From Blautia sp. (GTDB lineage Bacteria > Bacillota > Clostridia > Lachnospirales > Lachnospiraceae): a DNA stretch of 37,235 nucleotides. A program made the translations under genes and the position numbers. Position 1 is the stretch's first letter; each line of letters begins with the position of its first letter. Location of the stretch: the NCBI GenBank assembly GCA_029257775.1, contig JARIAQ010000030.1, positions 1 to 37,235 of the forward strand, written 5' to 3'. Below are positions 1 to 8,214 of the stretch, in pieces. Below the pieces are notes generated by a model. The model did not search any database, was not told the DNA's origin, and worked only from the letters and a program-made list of their open reading frames with translations.

Positions 1-992
1 CTTCTTCCACTTCCTGTCATAAGCTGCAAGTAGTCAATAAAGATTACTCCCAGGTTATGTTCCATCTTATACTTTCTACACTTTGAACGCAGTTCTGATA
101 TAGAAATACCTGGCTTATCATCTATAATTAAATTAGATTTTCCGATTATATTTGCTCCCTCAATCAGCTTTGCCCATTCTTCATCTTCCAAATTACCAGT
201 TCTGATATTTTGTGAATCTACCTTGGATTCCAATGCCAAAAGACGATTTACAAGCTGCTCCTTTGACATTTCCAAACTAAAAATTGCGGCTGTTACATTA
301 TTATGAAAAGCCATATACTGAGCAATATTTAAAACAAACGCTGTTTTACCCATAGAAGGACGAGCTGCCACTAAGATTAAATCTGAAGGCTGAAATCCAG
401 ACATTTTGTAATCCAAATCAATAAACCCTGTTGGAATACCGGTAACACTCCCCTGACTTCTGGAAGCTTTTTCAATTTTTTCAATGGCATTTAACACAAC
501 TTGACGAATAGGAACGAATTCTTCACTTCCTCTATTCTGCACCAAATCAAAAATTTTCTTTTCTGTAACTTCTAAAATATCCTGTGTCTTTTCTTTTCCT
601 AAATAACAAGCGTTGGTAATTTCTTCTGTGGTTTTAATCAATTTTCTCAGCATTGATTTCTCGGCCACAATTTCTGCATAATATTTTACATTTGCAGAAG
701 TTGGCACTGCTGACAATAAATCTCTTACAAATTCCATGCTGGAAATTTCTGGAGGTAAATCCTTTTCTTTTAATCGCTCCTGTAAAGTAACCAGATCCAC
801 AGCCTTTCCTTCATCATGAAGCTCAATCATGGCTTCAAAAACCATACCATACTGCTGCTGGTAAAAATCGGCCCCGGTAATAATCTCAGATGCCTCTACA
901 ATAGCATCTCGACTCATAATCATAGAACCAATGACAGACTGTTCTGCTTCTGGACTATGTGGTAGAATTCGTTTTATCAGTGCTTCTTCCAT
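1..992 (-). CDS. dnaB: Replicative DNA helicase DnaB, C-terminus cut by window edge
   Basis: Replicative helicase that unwinds DNA at the fork as a hexamer and recruits primase. About 330 residues are visible from the ATG at 992. They include the N-terminal primase-interacting domain, a linker, then the RecA-like domain with a Walker A loop (ARPSMGKTAF, near residue 210) and the Walker B/H2 region (IDYLQLM, near residue 320). The family is about 440-450 residues, so roughly the last quarter lies beyond position 1. GGAAGGGAG upstream of 992 is the ribosome site. The gene follows rplI by 19 bases and is the last visible gene of the gdpP-rplI-dnaB unit. Identity is very secure; the end is unseen. 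Confidence 0.96.
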   Translation of the reverse strand, partial: MEEALIKRILPHSPEAEQSVIGSMIMSRDAIVEASEIITGADFYQQQYGMVFEAMIELHDEGKAVDLVTLQERLKEKDLPPEISSMEFVRDLLSAVPTSANVKYYAEIVAEKSMLRKLIKTTEEITNACYLGKEKTQDILEVTEKKIFDLVQNRGSEEFVPIRQVVLNAIEKIEKASRSQGSVTGIPTGFIDLDYKMSGFQPSDLILVAARPSMGKTAFVLNIAQYMAFHNNVTAAIFSLEMSKEQLVNRLLALESKVDSQNIRTGNLEDEEWAKLIEGANIIGKSNLIIDDKPGISISELRSKCRKYKMEHNLGVIFIDYLQLMTGSGR

Positions 993-1011
993 CTTGGTGA
1001 AGACTCCCTTC

Positions 1012-1458
1012 CTATGCTTCCTTTACCACAACTTTAAGCTGCGCTGTAACTTGTGTATGAAGCTTTACAGGAACCATGGTTGTTCCTAACTCACGAATAG
1101 GATTTGTAAGCTGCATTTTTTTCTTATCAATATCATATCCTAACTGTTTCTTCACTGCTTCTGAAATTTCTTTAGTAGATACAGAACCAAATGTTCTTCC
1201 ATTTTCTCCTACTTTAATTGCAACGGTTACCTGCTTTGTTTCTAATTCTTCTTTAAAATCCTTTGCAGCCTGAAGATTTTCCTTAGCCACCTTTTCCTCA
1301 TGGGCCTTCTGAAGCTTTAAATCATTAATGTTTTTAGCAGTTGCTTCTAAACCTAACTTTTTAGGAAAAAGCATATTTCTTGCATATCCATCACTTACAT
1401 TTACAATCTGTCCTTTTTTCCCAAGAGACTTTACGTCTTCAATTAAAATCACTTTCAT
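1012..1458 (-). CDS. rplI: 50S ribosomal protein L9
   Basis: Large-subunit protein that binds 23S rRNA through its N-terminal domain. At 148 residues it has the usual length. The N-terminus carries the L9 signature ([20 protein letters not shown]), followed by the long connecting helix rich in Lys and Glu and the C-terminal domain ending in VVVKEA. Its ATG overlaps the gdpP stop (ATGA, 1455-1458), which implies translational coupling to gdpP. dnaB follows directly. This order is common in Bacillota. Confidence 0.97.
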   Translation of the reverse strand: MKVILIEDVKSLGKKGQIVNVSDGYARNMLFPKKLGLEATAKNINDLKLQKAHEEKVAKENLQAAKDFKEELETKQVTVAIKVGENGRTFGSVSTKEISEAVKKQLGYDIDKKKMQLTNPIRELGTTMVPVKLHTQVTAQLKVVVKEA

Positions 1459-3500
1459 ATCTCTATATCTCCTTCTTTTATCATCTTGTCAATAGTATAC
1501 TTCAGCTGTCGGATACCTTCTTCTATAGAAACACCTGGAAGCTGTGCGCCTGCCATGTTAATATGACCACCGCCACCTAATTTTTCCATAATCAGCTGTA
1601 CATTCACCTCATCAATGGCTCTGGCGCTAATATAAATCTTATTTTGATAATCTGTAAGCACAAAAGTAGCTTTTATACTGTCTACATTTAAAAGCTCATT
1701 TGCAGCTTGAGATGCTACAACTGTGGGACTATCGATTCCTTCACTTGGGCACACTGCAATAGCAAAGCACCCCTTATAAGTTTCTACATGGCGAATTGCC
1801 TCTGCTTTTGCCCGATAGGATTTTACATCATCTCGAAACATTTTTCGCACTCTTGTTACATCAGCTCCGCAACGGCGAAGGAATGCCGCCGCCTCAAAAG
1901 TACGCACACCTGTTTTCGCAGTAAAATTGTTTGTATCAATAATAATTCCTGAATAAATAGCATCTGCCTCAATATTATAAATTTTAATATCATCTGAAAA
2001 ATACTGCAGTATCTCTGCAACCATTTCACAGGAAGATGACGCATACGGCTCAATATAAGATAATACGGCATTTTGAATCACTTCACTTCCCTGCCTGTGA
2101 TGGTCTAAGACTACAATGGTCTTTGTCTTATGTAAAAGTTCTTCACACTCTGTATAACTAGGTTTGTTCGTATCTACTACTACTACTACTGTATTATTAT
2201 CTACAATACTTTTTGCTTCATCATTATCTACAAACATATCTTCGTCATAATCTGAGTTATTTCTGAAATTCTCAATAATCGGACGCACCGACATTGTCGG
2301 ATTATTTACAACAATATGTGCTTTCTTATTCAAAGACTTTGCAGCCCTGTAAATACCAATCGCAGCTCCAATCGAATCCACATCAGAAATTTTGTGTCCC
2401 ATGACTACAACTTTGTCCTTGCTTATCATGAATTCACGCAAAGCGTGGGCTTTTACCCTCGCTTTGACACGAGTATTTTTACCTGCATGCTGAGACTTGC
2501 CACCAAAGTAAATCATCTGGTCTTTATCTTTAATAACCACCTGGTCACCACCGCGTCCCAAGGCCAAATCAATAGCAATACGGGAATATTCGTAATTTTG
2601 CGCATAGGTCGGCGCATTGATACCAATACCGATACTGACGGTAACTGCCATATCATTTCCAATATTTACAGTCTTTACTTCTTCTAAAATATTAAACCGT
2701 TTTTTCTTTAATTCTTCCAAAGAGCTCTGACGCATTACAAGAATAAATTTATCTTTTTCCAGTTTTTTAATTAATCCATCTACATCATTAAAATACTTAT
2801 TGAGCTTTCTTTCAATTAAAGCCACTAAAAGAGAACGGCGAACTTCCTCTACGCTGTTTAGCGCTTCCTCATAATTATCTAGATACAAAAGCCCAGTGAC
2901 TAACTTTTCGTCTTCCTTCTGTCTTATATACCGATTTAATTCTGTTTCATCAAACAAATAAAATGCAATTAAATCATTCTGCTGTGTTGCCTCTACTAAA
3001 CCAGACTCTTTCAACAGCTTATCCATGGAAATTACGCGCATAACTGCTTTGTAATCTCTTTCTCCATATTGTACAGCCACTGCTACATCTTCTTTTTTAG
3101 GAAGTTTATCTTTAGCAACTTCCGGAAAAAGAGTTGTAATGGATTTACGATATTTTTTACTTTTCCCTGTAAGCTTAGAAAATTCCTCATTTAACCACAA
3201 AATTTTTCCGTTGGAATCCAATAAGACGTAAGGCACAATAAACTCATTTAATAAATTCTTTTGTACCTGTCCGTATTGTGTTGCAAAGGAAATCAATCCA
3301 TTCATAATACCCGCACGACTGTGAAAATACAAAAACACTGCAACCAAAATATACACAGCTACAAAAAGACTTACCAATGTTCCCGCCTTTATACTTACAG
3401 CAAATACAGCCAAGTTCATCATTACGAGTAAAATTCCTAAAATAATAGGGAACTTCATATAGACTTGCAACTGTCCCTTGATCTTAATTTTTCTATCCAT
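1455..3500 (-). CDS. gdpP: Cyclic-di-AMP phosphodiesterase GdpP (DHH/DHHA1)
   Basis: Membrane-bound phosphodiesterase that hydrolyses c-di-AMP, the second messenger controlling potassium and osmotic balance. With the start at 3500 it has 681 residues, typical of the family. Order: two membrane helices (about 15-65), PAS-like region, degenerate GGDEF (reads GRGGDQ near 316), DHH domain with [14 protein letters not shown] near 367 and VVLDHH near 465, and DHHA1 with [10 protein letters not shown] near 643. The frame is open 11 codons further upstream. The ATG at 3500 is preferred because AGGTGGAG precedes it and because the predicted transcript begins near 3535, leaving no leader for the longer form. 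The last bases overlap rplI. Confidence 0.95.
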   Translation of the reverse strand: MDRKIKIKGQLQVYMKFPIILGILLVMMNLAVFAVSIKAGTLVSLFVAVYILVAVFLYFHSRAGIMNGLISFATQYGQVQKNLLNEFIVPYVLLDSNGKILWLNEEFSKLTGKSKKYRKSITTLFPEVAKDKLPKKEDVAVAVQYGERDYKAVMRVISMDKLLKESGLVEATQQNDLIAFYLFDETELNRYIRQKEDEKLVTGLLYLDNYEEALNSVEEVRRSLLVALIERKLNKYFNDVDGLIKKLEKDKFILVMRQSSLEELKKKRFNILEEVKTVNIGNDMAVTVSIGIGINAPTYAQNYEYSRIAIDLALGRGGDQVVIKDKDQMIYFGGKSQHAGKNTRVKARVKAHALREFMISKDKVVVMGHKISDVDSIGAAIGIYRAAKSLNKKAHIVVNNPTMSVRPIIENFRNNSDYDEDMFVDNDEAKSIVDNNTVVVVVDTNKPSYTECEELLHKTKTIVVLDHHRQGSEVIQNAVLSYIEPYASSSCEMVAEILQYFSDDIKIYNIEADAIYSGIIIDTNNFTAKTGVRTFEAAAFLRRCGADVTRVRKMFRDDVKSYRAKAEAIRHVETYKGCFAIAVCPSEGIDSPTVVASQAANELLNVDSIKATFVLTDYQNKIYISARAIDEVNVQLIMEKLGGGGHINMAGAQLPGVSIEEGIRQLKYTIDKMIKEGDIEI

Positions 3501-3541
3501 ATCTCCACCTGCCAATACAAAATTAAATAGCAATTCAGTTT

Positions 3542-3570
3542 ATTATACCATTGTTTTTCCTTTTGTACAA
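3542..3570 (-). promoter_or_regulatory. Predicted sigma-A promoter of gdpP-rplI-dnaB
   Basis: On the minus strand TTGTAC (3570-3565), a 17-base spacer and TATAAT (3547-3542) form a near-consensus promoter, with transcription expected to begin near 3535. The -35 box lies immediately downstream of the T-run of the preceding rpsR terminator, so the two signals are packed end to end. Confidence 0.75.
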
Positions 3571-3572
3571 GC

Positions 3573-3599
3573 AAAAAGCACACTGCCGAAGCAGTGTGC
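3573..3599 (-). terminator. Intrinsic terminator of the rpsF-ssb-rpsR operon
   Basis: A 9-bp GC-rich perfect stem (3591-3599 with 3578-3586) closes on a TTCG-type tetraloop and is followed on the minus strand by a run of five T (3577-3573). It sits just after the rpsR stop. Confidence 0.9.
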
Positions 3600-3609
3600 C
3601 AAATATCAA

Positions 3610-3873
3610 TTAGTCCTGAACATAAGGCATAATTGCCAAATGTCTTGCTTTTTTAATTTCTACTGTTAATGCTCTCTGATGTTTTGCACAGTTTCCTGTA
3701 ATTCTTCTAGGAAGAATTTTACCTCTTTCAGATACATATCTTTTCAGTTTGTTAGCGTCTTTGTAGCTAATTTCGTTATTTTCCTGTCCACAGAATACAC
3801 AAACTTTTTTTCTTCTGCGTCCGCCTCTTCTCTTCATTGGAGAATCCGGTCTATTACCTTTTTCGTAAGCCAT
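3610..3873 (-). CDS. rpsR: 30S ribosomal protein S18, zinc-binding form
   Basis: Small-subunit protein that pairs with S6 on the platform. It has 87 residues, with a basic N-terminus ([11 protein letters not shown]) and the conserved core [21 protein letters not shown]. It carries CVFC and a downstream NCAKH, the cysteine/histidine set of the zinc-binding (C+) S18 type. It is the last gene of the rpsF-ssb-rpsR operon, with a terminator directly after. The AGGAGGT before the ATG supports the start. Confidence 0.97.
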   Translation of the reverse strand: MAYEKGNRPDSPMKRRGGRRRKKVCVFCGQENNEISYKDANKLKRYVSERGKILPRRITGNCAKHQRALTVEIKKARHLAIMPYVQD

Positions 3874-3909
3874 GATTATTTACCTCCTATCAATATTACT
3901 GCCTGCTAT

Positions 3910-4356
3910 TTAACTAAACGGCAGCTCTTCGTCAATTCCATCAGGGATATTCATAAATCCATCTGCTGATGCCATACTTGGAGTCGGTGCTGGAGCTCCC
4001 ATAGAAGCTGCCTGTCCTACATGACTGTCACTTACAGATTTACTTTCTGCAAATTCTTGTTCTTCTACAACAACATCTGTTGTATAAACTTTATTCCCGT
4101 CTCTATTTGTATAGCTTCCTGTCTGAATTCTACCGCTTACTACAATGCGGATACCCTGACGAAAGTATCTTTCTGCAAATTCTGCCTGTCTACCAAAAGC
4201 AACACAACTAATAAAATCAGCTGTTGCCTCTCCATCTCTCTTAAAGCGTCGGTCTACAGCCAGTGTGTATCTGGCAATTGCCATTGAATTTTCTCCTGCT
4301 GAATATCTCACTTCAGGATCTCTTGTCAAACGTCCCATTAAAATCACTTTATTCAT
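3910..4356 (-). CDS. ssb: Single-stranded DNA-binding protein
   Basis: Homotetrameric ssDNA-binding protein of replication and repair. It has 148 residues: OB fold over about 1-105, starting MNKVILMGRLTRDPEVRYS, then a Gly/Ala/Pro/Ser-rich flexible linker and an acidic tip ending DEELPFS, the docking peptide for partner proteins. The tail is intact. It lies between rpsF and rpsR, the standard arrangement. The 125-base gap before it contains no separate gene that I can see. Confidence 0.97.
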   Translation of the reverse strand: MNKVILMGRLTRDPEVRYSAGENSMAIARYTLAVDRRFKRDGEATADFISCVAFGRQAEFAERYFRQGIRIVVSGRIQTGSYTNRDGNKVYTTDVVVEEQEFAESKSVSDSHVGQAASMGAPAPTPSMASADGFMNIPDGIDEELPFS

Positions 4357-4481
4357 CTAATCACCTCATTATACTTTCATAAATAATTGCCTGTTTCTCT
4401 CGAAGCCCAAAGTCTTCAAAACTGACTTTCGGTGCACCTGATAAATCCGAATTTTAATGAATGTTTGTGCTGTCGAAAGAA

Positions 4482-4769
4482 TTAAGCTTCTTTTTTAACA
4501 ACTAAATATCTTAATACATTGTCCATAATGCGAATGTGTCCTTCAACTTCTGCTGGGCATGCAGCATCAGATTCGAACTGAATGAAGTAGTAATAACCTT
4601 CGCGCATTTTCTGGATTTCATAAGCTAATCTTTTTTTGCCCCATTCTTCAACTTCTGTAACTGTTCCGTTGTAACGAGCAATGTAATTTTTTGCTTTTTC
4701 CACTACTGCTGCACGAGCTTCATCCTCAATCTTTGCATTTACAACTAATGCTAATTCGTATTTGTTCAT
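4482..4769 (-). CDS. rpsF: 30S ribosomal protein S6
   Basis: Small-subunit protein forming a heterodimer with S18. It has 95 residues, beginning MNKYELALVVNAKIED and containing EEWGKKRLAYEIQKMREGYYYF, a diagnostic S6 strand-helix region (read as two parts: EEWGKKRLAYEIQ and KMREGYYYF). AAGGAGG precedes the ATG. It is the first gene of the rpsF-ssb-rpsR operon, with its own promoter at 4846-4874. Confidence 0.96.
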   Translation of the reverse strand: MNKYELALVVNAKIEDEARAAVVEKAKNYIARYNGTVTEVEEWGKKRLAYEIQKMREGYYYFIQFESDAACPAEVEGHIRIMDNVLRYLVVKKEA

Positions 4770-4820
4770 GCTTGTTGTACCTCCTTTTGGTCTTTTGGTC
4801 CCTTGCTAAACAAGGAACAA

Positions 4821-4844
4821 GGATAATAATATATCACGGTTTCC
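4821..4844 (-). promoter_or_regulatory. Possible S6:S18 autoregulatory leader element
   Basis: In the rpsF leader, GGA and a bulge containing CCG are followed by a short AT-rich hairpin closing with TCC. The known S6:S18 feedback element is a hairpin whose bulge carries CCG. The weakness is that the predicted start point (near 4839) would fall inside the left arm, so either transcription starts upstream or this is chance. A second small hairpin (CCTTG/CAAGG, 4801-4815) lies closer to the gene. Confidence 0.25.
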
Positions 4845-4845
4845 T

Positions 4846-4874
4846 ATTCTACCATAAGGATTCTTGTTTTTCAA
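4846..4874 (-). promoter_or_regulatory. Predicted promoter of rpsF-ssb-rpsR
   Basis: TTGAAA (4874-4869), 17 bases, TAGAAT (4851-4846) on the minus strand. The -35 overlaps the stop of the DUF951 gene, so rpsF can be transcribed both from here and by read-through from the sortase-sirtuin-DUF951 unit. Confidence 0.65.
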
Positions 4875-5059
4875 GCTTTTTTTCGCAAATCTCTGGTATT
4901 TTTTTCTACTAACTTTCTGGGAACCATAATCTGATGTCCACATCCCATACACTTTAGACGAAAATCTGCTCCGACTCTTAAAATTTCCCACTCATTGCTT
5001 CCACAGGGATGCTGTTTTTTTAACGTTACAAAATCCCCTACTTCATAATTTAAACCCAT
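4871..5059 (-). CDS. DUF951 family small protein
   Basis: A 62-residue protein of the DUF951 family, recognised from MGLNYEVGDFVTLKKQHPCG and the downstream KCMGCGHQIMVPR. Three cysteines (HPCG and CMGC) suggest a small metal-binding or nucleic-acid-binding fold, but the function is not known. It starts 12 bases after the sirtuin stop, so the two are co-transcribed, and it lies just before rpsF. The family is commonly found beside rpsF/ssb in Bacillota (general knowledge). Confidence 0.85.
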   Translation of the reverse strand: MGLNYEVGDFVTLKKQHPCGSNEWEILRVGADFRLKCMGCGHQIMVPRKLVEKNTRDLRKKA

Positions 5060-5071
5060 TTTACCCTTACC

Positions 5072-5794
5072 TCATTTTCCTATTTGATTAAACACTTCAG
5101 CAATGGGCTGATTTATAACGAGTTCTGCCCTATCATCTTGAGGTGTCTTATCACGATTAATTACAACTAAATGTTTTCCTCCAAAGTAATCCACTAAAGA
5201 TGCAGCTGGATAAACCGAAAGAGAAGTTCCTCCTATAATCAATGTGTCTGCTTGAGAAATAGAGCGGATAGACTCTTTTAAAATATTCTGGTCTAAAGAT
5301 TCTTCGTACAGAACTACATCTGGCTTAATAATTCCCCCACATTTACTGCATCTAGGGATTCCTTTACAATCCTTCATGTAAGTAAAATCATAAAAGCTGC
5401 CACACTTTACACAGTAATTCCGATAAACACTTCCATGTAATTCTAAAACTCTTTTGCTTCCTGCCATCTGATGTAAATGATCAATATTCTGTGTTACAAT
5501 TGCTTTCAACTTTCCCTGTTCTTCCAACTGTGCTAATTTTTTGTGAGCGGCATTTGGCTTTGCAGTATCACATAACATTTTTGCCTGATAAAATCGATAG
5601 AATTCTGCTGGCTTTTTCAGGAAAAACGTATGACTTAAAATTGTTTCTGGGGGAAATTCCCATTCTTGATGATATAATCCATCTACACTTCGAAAATCAG
5701 GAATTCCACTTTCTGTAGAAACTCCTGCTCCGCCAAAAAACACCAGATTACTACTTTCATCTATAATCTGCTGTAATCTTGCTATCTTTTCCAT
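5072..5794 (-). CDS. cobB: NAD-dependent protein deacylase, Sir2 family
   Basis: Sirtuin that removes acyl groups from lysine using NAD+ and releases nicotinamide and O-acyl-ADP-ribose. It has 240 residues. Visible: the NAD loop GGAGVSTESGIPDFR (21-35), TQNIDHLH (about 100-107), catalytic His in LHGS (H120), a zinc ribbon made of two cysteine pairs (CVKC and CSKC), and GGTSLSVYPA near the C-terminus. The ribosome site AGGAGG precedes the ATG. It lies 11 bases after the sortase and 12 before DUF951, hence one operon. Substrates cannot be read from the sequence; the gene symbol is by family. Confidence 0.93.
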   Translation of the reverse strand: MEKIARLQQIIDESSNLVFFGGAGVSTESGIPDFRSVDGLYHQEWEFPPETILSHTFFLKKPAEFYRFYQAKMLCDTAKPNAAHKKLAQLEEQGKLKAIVTQNIDHLHQMAGSKRVLELHGSVYRNYCVKCGSFYDFTYMKDCKGIPRCSKCGGIIKPDVVLYEESLDQNILKESIRSISQADTLIIGGTSLSVYPAASLVDYFGGKHLVVINRDKTPQDDRAELVINQPIAEVFNQIGK

Positions 5795-5805
5795 AAAAAC
5801 GCCTC

Positions 5806-6615
5806 CTAATATTCTCCTTCTCTCTTTGCCTGAACAACAAAGCGAGTAGAATCATTTCCTGTACAAGTAGACAATGTGATTACTTTATCATCCTTTGTTA
5901 CCTCCGTACCAAAATTCACTAAAGACTGCTGTTTCATTCGTTCTACATAACTCGCAAACTGTTCATCTGCCTCCGGAAACAAGGTATATGTTTCTCCAAC
6001 AGCATCTACTACATGACTGGAAAAAATCTCATAACGATAATTCTTTTCTGGTGTACAAATCCAGATGTATCGTCCCGGAAGTGAGTTCTGATCCTTAAAA
6101 TATTTTCTTAGCATTCCAAACATAGAGCCATTTCTCATATTATGTCCATAAATAAGCGTATTGCAGTCTTGAAAATCACTGCTATTTGTGTGATCAATAA
6201 AAATTGATCCTGCTGCATTGGAGTTATTTTCAAAAGTATGTTTTAAATAATAGGAATTATCTGTACCTTTCATAATCGGATAATTAATTTTAGTTCCTTC
6301 GATCTGTAGCCAGCCAATAATATCTTCATTAATTCCTTTTAAACTTACCCAATCAACTTCTGGTGGTACTGGTTTTGATACTTCCTCTGTTTCTGTTTCT
6401 GGTTCCGGTTCCTCTTCCTGATTCTCTTTCTCCGGTTCCGTTGTGGTAACATATTCTCTTACTCTGTTATATTCATCTGTTCCTTTTTTATACTCCATAA
6501 ATATCTTCCCTAACTGTATGGCGGAAAAAAGAAATACTGCCAATGCGGCAAACATAATAATAGAACGAATTATATCTCCTACTGTTCTTTTTTTCTTATT
6601 TTTATTTTTACTCAT
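5806..6615 (-). CDS. srtB: Class B sortase
   Basis: Membrane-anchored cysteine transpeptidase that attaches sorted surface proteins to peptidoglycan. It has 269 residues: basic N-terminus, one membrane helix (about 14-34), an acidic Glu/Pro-rich stalk (about 55-85), then the sortase barrel with His158 (IYGHNM), Cys251 (TLSTCTG) and Arg258 (TRFVVQ), the complete catalytic triad. The overall pattern fits class B. No sorting-signal substrate or pilin gene lies nearby, so the substrate is unknown. AGGAGGA precedes the ATG, and it heads the sortase-sirtuin-DUF951 unit. Confidence 0.92.
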   Translation of the reverse strand: MSKNKNKKKRTVGDIIRSIIMFAALAVFLFSAIQLGKIFMEYKKGTDEYNRVREYVTTTEPEKENQEEEPEPETETEEVSKPVPPEVDWVSLKGINEDIIGWLQIEGTKINYPIMKGTDNSYYLKHTFENNSNAAGSIFIDHTNSSDFQDCNTLIYGHNMRNGSMFGMLRKYFKDQNSLPGRYIWICTPEKNYRYEIFSSHVVDAVGETYTLFPEADEQFASYVERMKQQSLVNFGTEVTKDDKVITLSTCTGNDSTRFVVQAKREGEY

Positions 6616-6710
6616 ACGTCCTCCTGCTTGTAAAGTTATTGTGTTATTGTATCATAAAAAAAGAATTCTGCACAGCATAATTCCCGTCAGATACTCTATA
6701 ATTCTTCTAA

Positions 6711-6738
6711 AAAAGTGCAGTGAAATCACTGCACTTTT
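6711..6738 (-). terminator. Intrinsic terminator after coaX
   Basis: A 13-base inverted repeat (AAAAGTGCAGTGA and its complement) with almost no loop is followed on the minus strand by a T-rich tract. It begins immediately beyond the coaX stop and can work in either direction. Confidence 0.85.
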
Positions 6739-6739
6739 C

Positions 6740-7513
6740 TTATTTTTTCCTATTATTCTTTTTATATAAAATATAGAGTCCCTTTAGTAATAAATCATCA
6801 TCTAAAACAATCTCTCTTTTACAATATGGAATGACCTTCTTTGCTAAACCTCCAGTTGCAATTACTGTAGCTTTTTCCCCCATACGTTCTTCTAACCTAT
6901 CGATAATACCATCAATAGCCGCTGCACTACTATAAATCATACCACTTTTCATGCATTCTATGGTATTTTTTCCAATCATATCTTCTGGAGCTTCCAGTCC
7001 AATTCCACGAAGCTGTGCCGCTCTTTCTGTTAAAGAATCCAAGGATACCCCAATACCTGGATAAATCATTCCACCAATATAATTCTTCTTACCATCAATT
7101 ACGCTAACTGTATTAGCTGTCCCTAAATCAAAAATCAACATGGGAGCTTTGTATTCCGCGATTCCTGCCACAGCATCTACCACCAAATCACTTCCCAGTT
7201 GCTCTGGATTTTCAATTCGAATATTCAACCCTGTTTTAATTCCCGCACCTACCACTAAAACTTCTTTATTTAAGATTTTTTCTACTGCGAGTTTTGCTGT
7301 TTTCGTAATTTTGGGTACAACAGACGATATAATCCCTCCGTCCAACTGTTCTCTATGAATATGATAAATATCTAAAACATTTTTAATATCAATTGCATAT
7401 TCAAGCTCGGTTTTCGTATGCACTGTAGACAGTCTCTCAATAAAAATTCTTTTTCCTTTATCTATACAGCCAATTACAATATTTGTATTTCCTATGTCAA
7501 TTGCTAAAATCAT
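6740..7513 (-). CDS. coaX: Type III pantothenate kinase
   Basis: Phosphorylates pantothenate, the first step of CoA synthesis. It has 257 residues of the ASKHA fold: phosphate-1 loop DIGNTN (5-10), then DLGTANTVSVID, GGMIYPGIG with LTERAAQL, and the nucleotide-binding ATGGLAKK near the C-terminus. These match CoaX rather than the unrelated type I/II kinases. Its start overlaps the end of the upstream ECF S gene by 17 bases, which implies coupled translation. It is the last gene of coaBC-ECF S-coaX. Confidence 0.94.
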   Translation of the reverse strand: MILAIDIGNTNIVIGCIDKGKRIFIERLSTVHTKTELEYAIDIKNVLDIYHIHREQLDGGIISSVVPKITKTAKLAVEKILNKEVLVVGAGIKTGLNIRIENPEQLGSDLVVDAVAGIAEYKAPMLIFDLGTANTVSVIDGKKNYIGGMIYPGIGVSLDSLTERAAQLRGIGLEAPEDMIGKNTIECMKSGMIYSSAAAIDGIIDRLEERMGEKATVIATGGLAKKVIPYCKREIVLDDDLLLKGLYILYKKNNRKK

Positions 7514-8171
7514 TGATAAACCCTAATCTTTCTCTAATATTTCTTTTCATCAAAATTCTTCCGATAAAGAAAATTAATACACCTGCCACAATGGCTTCAG
7601 GTACACCATTGATTCCAATAATAGATAAAATAAATCCATAAACCGCCTTGATTGCTACTCCATTGGCCATTGCATAATCTTTCCTAAAAAATAGAAAAAT
7701 CAAATTCATAACCAAAAGTGTATTAACTAAGGATCCTGTAACTCCAGCAATAATCAACCCCCATGAAGACACTTGCCTTTTATCTATTTTCTTTATCATT
7801 TTGTAAATATAATACGGAAGAACACCTACCAAAATTCTTGGAACAAAGCATATAATTATACTTTCCCATCCACCTTCAAATTCTCCCATCGTATAAAATG
7901 GAGTAAATACAAAAGAAGTAACGGTAGGATTCACAGTATTATTTATAAAACTTGTAAGCCCAAATAAAAACCCTAAAGCAGAGCCTTTTTTAGGGCCTAA
8001 AAGCAGAGATGCCAGAATAACCGGTACATGGATAATTGTTGCTCTAGTAAAACCCAATGGAATATATCCCAAAAAAGGGGTAAATGCCATAATAATAATA
8101 ATTGCGCCAAAAATTGCTGTTTGAACCATACTTTTTGTATTCTGTCTATTATCTGCTATTAAATTTTTCAT
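7497..8171 (-). CDS. ECF transporter S component, probably for pantothenate
   Basis: Substrate-binding membrane subunit of an energy-coupling factor vitamin transporter. It has 224 residues and about six hydrophobic segments. The N-terminal half (TPFLGYIPLGFTRATIIHVP and LLLGPKKGSALGFLFG) is typical of the ECF_trnsprt family. It lies between coaBC (43 bases upstream) and coaX (overlapping), so pantothenate is the likely ligand by context (PanT-like); the sequence alone does not prove this. The shared energising subunits are not in the window and would be encoded elsewhere. Confidence 0.85.
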   Translation of the reverse strand: MKNLIADNRQNTKSMVQTAIFGAIIIIMAFTPFLGYIPLGFTRATIIHVPVILASLLLGPKKGSALGFLFGLTSFINNTVNPTVTSFVFTPFYTMGEFEGGWESIIICFVPRILVGVLPYYIYKMIKKIDKRQVSSWGLIIAGVTGSLVNTLLVMNLIFLFFRKDYAMANGVAIKAVYGFILSIIGINGVPEAIVAGVLIFFIGRILMKRNIRERLGFINDFSN

Positions 8172-8214
8172 AATTTCTCCTTGTTATCGTTCTTTTAAGA
8201 TACAATACTTATTT

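Noticed and set aside
2316-2687. Plus-strand open frame of 123 codons
   Set aside because: Lies wholly inside gdpP on the other strand; no ribosome site and no recognisable domain.
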